NCBI GenBank assembly: GCA_019787685.1
Contig: JAHNUO010000002.1
Coordinates: 1 to 64,000, forward strand
Direction of reading: 5' to 3'
Source of the DNA: Chiua virens
Taxonomy: Eukaryota > Basidiomycota > Agaricomycetes > Boletales > Boletaceae
Length of the DNA stretch: 64,000 bases
Shown: piece by piece, positions 21,303 through 31,835 of the stretch
How the letters are laid out: the number at the start of each line of letters is the position of its first letter
Position numbering within the stretch: the first letter of the stretch is position 1
Translations under genes and position numbers: made by a program
The notes under the pieces: model-generated
Told to the model about the DNA's origin: nothing
What the model saw: the letters and a program-made list of their open reading frames with translations, nothing else
Database searches by the model: none

Positions 21303-24240
21303 GCATCGTGTCGGATCGTAATTTGTTTTATCCGACACTTGACGCTGCCCTCAACATTCGCCAGAGTTTACTCGATCATTTCCTTGCGCTCATGTATGGA
21401 CGTATCTGACTGAGACAAAGACATGGGGACGATACCTTGTCCGCAATGATTGCCAACAGAATATACCTGGCATCAACTTTACTGTGTGCGATAGAACCGG
21501 AAACTGGAAACGATGTAAATGTATTGAGTCGAGGGGAATGTGCGAAGTGATATGGACCATGTACATGAATACAGCAGGAACGCGATAACATGCGCTACTT
21601 TCGAGGGCGTCCGAATCAATCTGTGTTATCTACGCTACACGGCCGGAAGCAAATAAGCCAGGTAGGCAGAGAGAATATAACTCTCATTCTATCTGGACGT
21701 GTCTGAATCTAATCCGACAACCTCAATCTTTCGGAACAAGCGGGAGGCAAGTGCGCTTACTGTCTCAGGAATCACTATTATTCCACCATGCGAAACCTGA
21801 GGTGGATTAGTCACCGGTTGAAGCTAATTGGATATCAGATGTCACGACGCGACCCATCCAATGAAAGTGGGGGGACGTACAAGAACTGCTTTGTTTTGAA
21901 CTGCTGGATCTGTACCGGCATGAGTGTGATCCGACGGGGGTACATAAAGGATTGGGGTTGGAACAGGGGGTTCCTGTCGCGGAAGCCCTCGAAAGTAATA
22001 TGTTAACCAATTGACCTGCGGTTCTCCAATGGGTTCAACATGCGTTCGCTAAAATTTTTATGAGATACCCTCATTGTCAGTAAAGATGTTACTTACCGGC
22101 TCCCGTTTGGAAACCATTGTGGGACGGAGAGGATTCAAGTTGGCTGCGGAAGGTTGACCAACACGATCATCCACGTTCTCTCCCGTGCCTTTCTGGAGCC
22201 ATCTTTGGATCATCTGACGGACCTTGGATGAACTGATTCCCTCAGGATGTGACTCCAGATGCGGCTCTGGAGGGGAGGTCGCTTGTTGAGAATGCGAGGA
22301 TGAGGATATGGCATGGGATATCTCAACCGGTAGCAGTTCATCCATCCGCGGACGAACAGAAGATATGGGGGAAGGTGGCTTGGAGCCATCAACATGGGAA
22401 CAAGGAGGAGTAAAGTAGTCCTAACCTGACTGTAGTCGAAGGCTTGGGGAGTACCTCTTGATGGTATCTCATGCTATGACATTATGAGAATATGTTTTGG
22501 AGTGTAGATGAATTGATACCTCGAGGAGACTCGGATCGGTGTCAGGCCGAGAGTTGTGGTGACTAGATGGCTGGTTCGTTACAGAGGGATGTCAGATGGA
22601 TTGTTGCGAGACGGGAAAAACGAGGTCGTACCACGTCAAAATCACGGGACTTGTTTTCATCGGAGGCTGTCTGCTGGCCGACACACTCTCCCTCCTCGAC
22701 AGTTGACATCTGATGAAGAGTGAGTTGTTCACTGGAGAGCGTAATGAACACACAAATGCTTACACCACTAATGATGTCCGGAAGAATGGTACTGAGATTA
22801 CGAACAACAACTGTCGCCCCTTGTCCTATGGCAAGATAGGTACCGTCCAAGGAGAAAGCAATGGATCGGACCCAGTTGTCCTGTCTGAGGACAGGACGAA
22901 CATGCAAGAGAGTGAACACATCTAAAAACGAAACCGAGGTGTCCGTCTGAGCAGCAATAAATCGACCATTGGGAGCTATGGCAATGGACTTGAGACCACC
23001 TCTGAATCCGTCTATCACCTGTGACTCGGCGAGCAGTGATCCTGTCGAGGTATCAAATGACTTGACTTTGTGGTCTTTGCAAGTAGCAAATAGTCGCTGC
23101 GCATCATTTGACCATGCAATGGGAGTGCATGGAGAACTTTCGGTTGTGTTGGTGTCGATAGTGACCAATCTGTCGCCGGTGTGACTGTCCAAGATCGTGA
23201 TCGGGCCACCAAGTTCAGAAATGGCAATTCGGTCCCCATTTGGAGAGAACCGCACGCCGTTAACTGTGTCACTGAATTTGAGTGAACCAAGCTGTCGTTC
23301 GCCTGTCGCGATGTCCCACACGCTCGCCGTCATTTCGTAGGTTCCTGTCACAAATCGACTTGCGTTGGGCGACACATCCACCGTTGGCACTGAGTTTCCG
23401 CTCTCGGCATAGCAGACCATTTCCTGCAATTCCCAGTCCCATACGGTCACTCCGCTGATCATTCCACAGACTATCCGTGGGCCAACCCTCGAGATTGAAA
23501 TAGCGCCCACCTCCATCCCCATCTGCGTTGCTTTTACTAGCTTGTCAGCCAGTTGGAATCGTCGAACACCATCCGAGCTTCCACTAAAAAGATGTTTCCC
23601 GTCGGGCGAGAACACCGCTGCTGAAACGATCGAGCCACTGCCCGTGTCGAGCAGTATTCCGTCGTCTTGTGGAGTTGTCAACATAGTCCAATCTATTTCT
23701 GTATCGCTACCCACCGGCCTTGGTCTGCGACATCTTGTGGTCGTGGTCCGAAAGCGTCAAGAAGAAGTGTTCGGTTCGCGCCGGTGCGCACTACAAACAC
23801 GTTCCTATATTCATAATGATTTTTATACATGCGCCTCGTTTTTTGGGCGCTTATTCTTACTCTGGTCTTTACTGATCAGAGAGCGGTAGTGATTCCATCT
23901 TGTGCCTTTTATATCCTTGTCCAGAATTTGTTTCATGATCACTTTTCCCATCTGCGCTCACATCCCAATACTTTTGCAGGCGTGCCTAAACTGCAAATAG
24001 GACTCGTGAAATGGCCACGAATGTATTTCAGTGTTCCCCCAATCTGCAACTCAATTAATATCCTGTTTATGCGTTTCTGATTGGATCCCCCTTTCTCGGA
24101 TAGGGGCCTTGACTCGCTGGGACAGATCTTAGATGGCTGCAGATCATCGCGGGCGTATGAAGTAGATGAATTCACTTGGTCTCTTCCACTCGCTGACTCG
24201 TTGGTGTGCATGGTTACAGTGGCGCCAAGTATCTCATATC
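21303..24240. repeat. Tandem segmental duplication, unit A
   Basis: Unit A matches unit B (24960-28065) throughout: a left flank with tttatccgacac and accttgtccgcaatgattgc; cgctacacggccggaagcaaataagcca; the WD40 gene; and a right flank with gaattcacttggtctcttcc and tggcgcc. Divergence is moderate with many small indels, so the duplication is not recent. Confidence 0.75.
21842..23733 (-). CDS. WD40-repeat protein, duplicate A (C-terminally truncated by frameshift)
   Basis: I start at 23733 (MSQTKA...), because both copies share an ATG followed by CAGACCAAG and a 47-50 bp intron that leads in frame to DGILLDTG; an internal Met at 23682 is the alternative. The product has about six beta-propeller blades: VSAAVFSPDGKHLFSGSSDG, VWDWELQ, PTVDVSPNASRFVTGTYE, ASVWDIATGERQLG, GVRFSPNGDRIAISE, VKSFDTSTGSLL and SIAFSLDGTYLAIGQG. 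After the propeller come Ser-rich exons (SSSHSQQATSPPEP, WLQKGTGENVDDRVGQPSA) and VNWLTYYFRGLPRQE. Compared with copy B an extra G near 21856 shifts the frame and creates a stop (21842-21844), removing about 20 terminal residues. WD40 propellers bind proteins; the partner is unknown. Confidence 0.75.
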
Positions 24241-24959
24241 AAACTGGCCTTCATAAAAAATATGCACGAGCTCCAAGTGCTTTATCACGCAAGTTCAGTC
24301 CTGACTCATTGACAACGTGTTACAGTAATCTTGAGACAATATCGCAAGCTGGAAACGAGACAGGTACGAGGAATTCCCCGGCAGAAGCCCGGAATTCAGA
24401 CTCGAAGATGGGCTGTATAAATGATTTGAATGTTAACGTTCACCATAAGCAGATTTCTTCATTTCGCAGGCATGTCCGTACACTTATCCTAGCATGACCA
24501 GACACGTCTGGCTGCCATGCAGTCGACTTTTGCTCTCAACAGTCCATGACGGGTGTACAGTTCGAACTTTATTGTCTAGGTCACAAAAGTTCTTATATTG
24601 ACGTTTTTGTGTGCGCCCTCCCCTTGTATTCTGGTTCAAGCGGTTGAATCATGACATCGCCATTCTGATCAGTCTGTTCGTGACACATGGATTGATTCAT
24701 GTGGCGAATGGACCGGTAGACACGCATTCATTCACATACAGGTGTTATAGTGTCAATGAGCGAGGCGCCATCGTATCGTCTTGTAGACTGTCGTGTCCTT
24801 GCCAATTCCTGGCTTAATTCGTCGTCGAACAAAATCAAGGAGACAGGAGATCATCCGCCACTCATGGGCAACTGGATTCGCCAGTGCTTGCTCATGGTCT
24901 CTTGGAAATCTTCCTCTGGATTTATCGCGGGGAGACGGAAAACTATCAACGAAGCAGCA
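24241..24959. other. Spacer between duplicated units
   Basis: Short frames only (24081-24497, 24611-24817). No recognised gene. It may hold the upstream region of copy A. Confidence 0.35.
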
Positions 24960-27900
24960 TGGGATCAATCCGACCACAGCTCGTTTTGTCCGACACCACA
25001 ACACTACCCAAGTTAAATGTCGACGCCAACGCACGGGTAGAGCGAGTTCATCTGTTCATGTCTGTGCTTTAGCTATATGATACGGACGGTGTCATGACTG
25101 ACGGCGGAACAGAGACATGGTACCTTGCCCGCAATGAATGCAACATAATTACTTGACAACCCGTACATATGTACAATCGCGGTTTTGCCCTACAATTGAC
25201 ATCACCCACTTTCGAAAGGCGTTCGAATCAATCTGTGTCGTCTACGCTACACGGCCGGAAGCAAATAAGCCACGTAGGCAGAGAGAGCATAATTCTATCT
25301 GGGCGTGTTTGATTCTAGTTCAATGTCCTCAATTCAGCGAAATAAGTCATAGCCAACTATACTTACTGTCTCGGGGACCGCCGTTATTCCGCCATGCGAA
25401 GCTTGAGGTGGATTAATGACTGGTTGTGGCTAATTCGATATTCCATGTCACGACGCGACCGTCCAATGAAAATGAAAGCACCTACAAGAACTGCTTCGTT
25501 TTGAATTGCCGGATCTATACCATCCGACGGCGGTACATAAAGGATTGGGGTTGGAGCAGGGAGTTCCTGTCGTGGAAGCCCTCGAAAGTAATATGTGAGC
25601 CAATTCACCCGCGGTCCTCCAATGGGTGACACATGTGTTCGCTAGGGATTTTGTGAGATACGGCCCAGATCATCCATCGAAAAGAATGTCGCTTACCGCA
25701 TCTCGCATAAGAGCCATGCCGGGACGTGGGGGATTGACTGTGGGTGGTGAGCTCCGAGCTGGTGAAGCGATGGGTCGCTCAGATGTTGCGGAAGGATGGC
25801 CGACGCTGTCGTCAACGCGCCTTCCCATCCATTTCTTGAGCCAATCTTTGATCGTCTGACGGTCCTTTGATGAACTGATAGCCTCGGGGTGTCGTTCTGG
25901 ACTTGCCTCTGGAGGGGAGGACGCCTGTAGGGAATGTGATGACGGGGATACAGGGTGGGACACCTCAACATGTGGCGCTCTGTCGACCCGAGGATGAAGA
26001 GACGATGTTTGGGAGGGCGGCTTGACGACATCAGCACGAAATGAATAAAGAAAGGAGTAAAGTAACCTCATCGTAATCGAAGGCAGGGACAGGGGGTCTT
26101 GAAGGCACCTCGAGCTAAAACGTCGTGAGAACGTGTTCGGAAGAAAATGAATGAGTTGGTACCTCGAGGAGATCGATGTCGTCGCCTCGGTTGTCGGACA
26201 CGGTGTTGTGACTGGACGGCTAGTATAAACTGTCAGATGGATGGTGGCGGCGACGGAAAGACAAAGTCGTACTGCGTGGGAGTCAGCAGACTCGTTTTCG
26301 TCGTTACTCGGGGTCGTATGTTGGCTGGCTCGGTCTTGTTCCTCGACAGTGGATACCTGATGAAGATTGAGTTGCTGACTGGAGCGTACGACGGACACAC
26401 GAACACTTACACTGCTAAAGAAGTCAGGAAGGATGGTATGAATGGCAATTTTGCCGTCCCGTCGTCCTACGGCGAGATGGGTGCTATCCGAAGAGAGTGC
26501 GATTGACTGTGTGTCCTCTCCGATGACGGGACCGATTCGCACGAGAGTGGACACATCGAAGAATGAAATTGATTTGACCGACTGGGCAGCGATAAATGGA
26601 CCATTGGTTGGTAGGACTATGGACATGAGGTCATCTCCATCCAAGGCCTGCGACTCGGCGAGGAGTGATCCCGTCAAGGCATCGAATGACTTGACTTTGT
26701 TGCCCTCGCAAGCGGTGAATAGTTGTTGTGCACCATTTGACCATGCGAGGGTACTGATGGCTAGAAAGCTTGTGGTTGTCTTGGTGTTGATGGTGACTAG
26801 TCTGTCACCTGTGCGGCTGTTGAAGATCGCGATCGGACCACCACCTTCAGAGATGGCAATCCTGTCATCATTTGGAGAGAACTGCACGCCGTTGACCTCA
26901 TTGTCGAATTTGAGTGGACCAATCAGTCGTTCGCCGGTCGTGATGTCCCAAATACTGGCCGTCTCTTCCGACTGAGTCCCTGTCGCAATCCGGGTCGAAT
27001 CGGGCGACACATCCACTGCCCGCACTTGGTTTCCATCCTCGACAGCACACATCTTTTCCTGTAATTCCCAGTCCCATACACTTCCTCCATTTTGTGTCCC
27101 ACACACCACCCGGTGACCATCCCCTGATATTGAAATCGCATTCACGTCCATTCCAGTCCGCTTTGCCGTTTCTAGATTGTCAGCTAGTCGAAATCGTCTT
27201 ATCCCATCTGTGCTTCCACTCAAAAGATCCTTTCCGTCTGGCGAGAACGCGACTGCCCAAACATTTCCTGAGTTGCCTGTGTCAAGTAGCAATATTCCGT
27301 CTGGCCAAGTTGTCAGCATTGTCCAATCCCTTCATCTTGCTACCCACTGGTCTTGGTCTGTGGCATCTTCTGCGGTTGCGGTTCGAGAAGCATCACAAAG
27401 AGAAGTATGTCGGTTTAAGCTGGTGCGCACTTGTTTGAAACACGTTCTGTTTGTAAAGGTTTTTTATGCAGGCGCCTCTTGTCCCTGGCGCCTGTTCTTG
27501 CTCGAACAGCGATCTTTCCAAGGAGAGATTGTTTCGTGATTGCATTTCCCCCCTGCACTCGCATCCCAGGGCCTTTGTCATCACTCAACCAGGACTTTCT
27601 GGTGAAAATCTACATCAGTGCTTGTCCCAATTTGCAACTCAAATTGCGTCAACAGTTTGCCTTTCTCGAATATGTATGTAGCAGCTCCAACTCGCTGGCA
27701 AAGATCTTGGACGGCTGGCCATCATGGACACGCGCACGTTGCTTTCAGGACTTGATCATGCTCTTCGACGCACATTTAGCGTACGCTGCGAGCGGTAAGC
27801 TTGTTGTGTCTTCCTCAATATGATATGTCTATATCTCCCTTCTACACTTCATAACACCAATTCCATCATTTCCCCAATAGCTTGACTGGTCAGCCTTCAC

Positions 27901-28065
27901 AACATGCACAGCCTTTCCTGTTGTTACTTTCAGACCCTCGTAGTAACCCAGATAGCTCGTAGAGACGCGAGCGCACATGCAGGAAGTAAACGAATTCACT
28001 TGTTCTCTCCCACTGACCTACTGACTCATTTGTAGTTGCAGTTGTCCTCGGCGCCTCGTTACGGG
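24960..28065. repeat. Tandem segmental duplication, unit B
   Basis: Second unit, in the same orientation as unit A. Landmarks shared with A are gttttgtccgacac, accttgcccgcaatgaatgc, ctacgctacacggccggaagc, the WD40 gene with identical exon order, and gaattcacttgttctctccc. Unit B has about 180 extra bases in its right flank. Confidence 0.75.
25384..27366 (-). CDS. WD40-repeat protein, duplicate B
   Basis: Paralogue of the gene at 21842-23733, same strand and exon plan. The start MPQTKT at 27366 is followed by a 47 bp intron (gtgggtagc...ttggccag) and NGILLLDTG. Blades are visible as VWAVAFSPDGKDLLSGSTDG, VWDWELQEKM, AVDVSPDSTRIATGTQ, ASIWDITTGERLIG, GVQFSPNDDRIAISEGG, VKSFDALTGSLLAES and SIALSSDSTHLAVGRRDGK. 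The C-terminal part is Ser/Pro-rich, then ISSSKDRQTIKDWLKKW, and the last exon reads VNWLTYYFRGLPRQELPAP...ILYVPPSDG and ends KLRMAE. It lacks the stop-creating insertion of copy A and so keeps the full tail. An unspliced reading frame covers most of the gene because intron sequence happens to stay open. No NACHT or other signalling domain lies upstream, so this is a stand-alone propeller. Function unknown. Confidence 0.78.
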
Positions 28066-30095
28066 CAATCCGATATACCGTCGGTCCCTGAGGAATTAAT
28101 TCTGGCGGCAAATCATCTGGTCATGCTGTATCTCCGACGTCTACGATCGTACCTTCCTTCCTTGCTTTCCCTGATCATTGGTTGCATGTTAGGCCGGTGT
28201 ACTCTCTTCGGCCGTGGCTCTCCCTTGGCCAGAGTGACTTGATTTATCTTCGAGAGACGAAGTACGTCTTCTGATGTCCCCCTCCTTGTTCGTTGAATGA
28301 ACATCAGTCCTTCACGATATCATACATATCGCTCTCCAAAGCTTCGTAGTCGCCATCTCTTGCTGCGAGCCGTGCCGTGCCAGCGATGAGACGCGGTGGG
28401 ATATGCAACCTTGTAGGCGAGCCTGGGTTCCGTGATCGTCATCACGGAAGTGGCTACACAGAGACCATAGCAGTTGGTGGGATAGCGAACATAGTTTGTT
28501 ACTATCGTGACGGCGCAGCGAGTACCGTCTCAGATCGCTGACGATCGATGAAGGGTGTCCATATCCCACTCGCGCCCCTTCCGCCGTAAGTCGCACATGG
28601 AATATGGTAGGAACTTTTCCAAGCATGCGTAGATGATATGGCGAGTACCGTGTGGCCTAGGCGGCGTCGTATGCTTCCGCTCTTATCCTACCAGTACCTA
28701 GGACAACTCATCTGACTCGAATGCTTTTTTCACTCCCGCCACCACCTTCTTCTGCCTCGTCAGTTGCGCGACTCGCCCAGGGTCACGATCCAGCCAAGCT
28801 GACTCTACACTCGCCTCGATTGTGAGCTTGCGGTTGCAATGTCACCTGTAGAGATTCTTGCGTCCCATTTCCTTTGATTGACCCTGTGCATCTGCCTTCA
28901 ATGATGTCGACATACACGATCCCCATCCTAACTAACATGTTGGTAGGGGTACCAACAACTTGAACCTTGGGCGGCTAGCTATGTCATTCGAGTCCTGCTC
29001 CGCGACGCGCCAGCGAGGGCAGTCTTCAAGCGGATCACCGGGGCCCTCGGCATCTCACAGCTTTGGTAGATTAGACTCGCTCAACGCAAGGGGAAATATG
29101 GGAGCGACGAGCGGAGCGGCCATATAAACGAACGGCACATATGCCGAGACTCCCAAGGAACTGGTCCGTCTCTCGTGACACCAACTGAATCGTATGTTCG
29201 CTCGTCCTTGTCATGTCGCTTATTAGCCCACGTCAACAGGTCTCACGACAGACTCTGGTGAGTAGTTTGCATAGGCACTTTTCTGACCTCGCTCACTTGA
29301 ATGTGATCTCCGAATAGAGGATCCTGTTTCGGCGTAGAACGTACTAGCGTCTACAGAAACGGATCGCATGACTCGGAACCTGGGCGTCAGTTCTATCAAT
29401 ACTGTGTGGGTGTATCAGAACAAAATCAGATTTCGTGGATGTGTTGTTAAATTCGCACATTGAAGTTGGTACAATGGCCAGTGCACTGGCAAGTCAGATC
29501 TTAGCTAGCAACAAGAGGGATAATAGTATCAACGATGGTCACCAACTCAGAAAAGCGAATGTCATGTGCGAGTCGAGTGACCTAACTGAGAAGAGTGATG
29601 ATACATGCCATACGACTTTCGTGATCAAAATTAGATGGAACAATCGTGATTCTATGCAATGGCCTGTAACACGCTAAAAATGGCCCGAGTCGGGTAAAAA
29701 GGAAGGGTAACAACTATCGCTCGGCTCAGCAGGGAAGAGGAGACGCCAGTGATTCCTCCTGCTTCGATCGCCAGCTTTCTCGATCATGATACTAGTATTA
29801 CATCAGTATATGCCAGTTCAAGATTAGGAACTTGAATGTCTGAACACACCCGCAGCGTTTTTACGTCGTTGACCATCAGTGACGTCTCCGTACCATTCTC
29901 GATGTTTGCGTCACGGTTGAAAATGATATAGACACGTCCGGAGTAACATGGCTTCTCCCACCAACGGAAGGTCAGCGGGAGCGTAAGGACTGACATGCAA
30001 ATCACATTGAAAAGTAAGGAATGACGGTCGTACGATGTGAAACTAGGATGCGTGCTGAATCTTGCGGTGGGTATACCTAGATCTCCCTTTCTATG
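28066..30095. other. Gene-poor 2 kb region
   Basis: No convincing gene. A TATA-like catataaacg (29122) precedes ATG at 29214, which opens MSLISPRQQVSRQTL with a good donor gtgagt, but the next exon stops after RILFRRRTY, so it could be a gene fragment. Another short start at 28723 (MLFSLPPPPSSASSVARL) also ends quickly. A frame at 29435-29677 and a minus frame at 29784-30005 carry no motif. Confidence 0.35.
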
Positions 30096-31285
30096 TCATA
30101 CTGAATCGTTATCGCCTTCCCGAGTGGAGCTCAACTCCCGCATGGAAGTCACCTTGGTAACGTCCGATCCAGTCTCTGCCGTCATGCTTTGAGGCGAGAA
30201 TCTGAGCGTCGAGTGCGGTTGCTTGCTCGTCTCGTGCGTCCACGCAGTCCCCATTGCCACGCGTAGGATCAACATCTGCGGTGATATACACTACAAAAAC
30301 ACGCCAGCCCATTAGTTGTAGGACACACGCTCGGCCGCAGTGACCCCGTACCATCATCAACATGTGGGTGTATCCAATCGCATTCAGAATCTGAGTCCCT
30401 ACACCAAACGCGACTACGAATGCGATACCGGTGAGCGTACAGGGAAGTACGGACTCGACCACCAAGGAGACGATGGCGAAATACGGCGATGCGTACTCGT
30501 GCCCAAGATGCGCCTCGAGTTGTCTGCCGAACCACAACATACGGTAACAGATCATCGATGTCAGGATCACAGTCAAGGGTGTGGCGACGCCGTAATACGC
30601 CATGCAGATCTGAGAAGCAAACGTCTGGAACTCGATACCGCCCTTGGTGCTGTTGACCCAGATGACTGCAATTCCGAGAACTTTGGTGTGTCAGATCGTT
30701 CGTCGTGCGCCAAAGAACAGGGGATATCACGCATACCAAGAGTGACTATCCACACAATCGAGGGTACGATGATGATACGATAACTGTTCCATACCATCCA
30801 ACAACGATAAATCTGGAACCATGGGTGAGCAACACGTCATGAACACGTCGAACACAATGATGTTCTGATATCTCACCATCAGGCCATCTGTCATCAGTTG
30901 AAGGACGACCATCGCCGTGGTGCCCAGTTCCATGGTCCAATCTGAAATATGCGCCGCCCAGTAAGCATTCGGGCCGCCTGGAAAATCTGCGTTGAGCAAC
31001 CACATGTGCTGCCCAAAGCTTGCTTGCGTGGATATCCAGATGGTGACGTTCAATAACATCACGCTACTGAAGACGGCGTAAAACACGTCGGATGTCGTGC
31101 GCTGTCCCTCATGGGCGAGCAGCCTATGCATCGTCATGAAATACAGCACCAGCTCGACGCCTGCAAGTAGGATGAGAAGTTGAGTCTGCATGTTCGTCGC
31201 CAAGCTCACCGTACAGAATGCCTTCCAGATTGATGCCCACATAGACGGCGTTCTGGAATAGATCGCCACCTGAGATAGCAGCCAT
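30096..31285 (-). CDS. Seven-helix membrane protein of an Agaricomycete family
   Basis: The start MAAISGGDLFQNAVYVG is followed by NLEGILYG, an intron, and VELVLYFMTMHRLL. Landmark motifs follow: FYAVFSSVMLLNVTIWIST, QASFGQHMWLLNADFPGGP, YWAAHISDW, VLQLMTDGLMVRYQNIIVFD, SYRIIIVPSIVWIVTLG, LTVILTSMICYRMLWFGR, HLGHEYASPYFAIVSLVVES and TGIAFVVAFGVGTQ. The last exon reads QMLILRVAMGTAWTHETSK and a Ser/Thr-rich cytosolic tail ending DNDSV. About seven hydrophobic segments are present. I recognise the pattern from many uncharacterised basidiomycete proteins with an exposed N-terminus and a Ser/Thr-rich tail, a receptor-like layout, but no ligand or G-protein link is known. Intron positions are estimated; the reading frame is lost in several introns. 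Confidence 0.72.
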
Positions 31286-31835
31286 CGTGCAAAGAGAAGT
31301 GCACCTGTTCAACGTGGCAGAATTTTCCTTACATACCAGTTTTATACCGCATTGCCAGCGCGGGTCTCTTTGTCCGGGCCAGTCAATTGAATTGAAATAC
31401 CAAAGACACGAGCATGCACAAAAGGAGCTAATGCGGCCGAGCTTGCCCAGAGGCGCAATTTCTCCCGGAAGCTGAAGGCCATTGAATGCGGCGCAACGAC
31501 AGGGTCACCGAGCGCATCCGAATAAGAGGTTATCTGCGCAAATTGAAGCACGATTTGAACAGAGGTCAGAGACATCGTCTTGATGCTTGTGCTGACACCG
31601 GGCCCGACTCGATCGTGGTAGACACTGTAATCAATACAAAGAAGGCTTGAAATAACAAGTGTATCGTTGAGTTGTCAGGGTCATAGTGAAACTGATATTA
31701 TTTCGTACTCATGAATGGGCGAGACAAGTAGGGGGGCGAGTTCTATATAAACTCTAATACCTACGACCAGAACCTCCATCAATTATCCGTCTAACCGGGT
31801 ACGCGTCTCGCGTACAATACAAAAAGAAACAAACA
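31286..31835. other. Intergenic region
   Basis: Promoter side of the membrane-protein gene and 3' side of PMT4. A minus frame at 31342-31575 (77 codons) has no recognisable feature. No repeat seen. Confidence 0.4.

Noticed and set aside
28312..28626. 104-codon minus-strand frame
   Set aside because: No homology, signal peptide or splice partner; basic/Ser composition typical of chance frames in this GC range.
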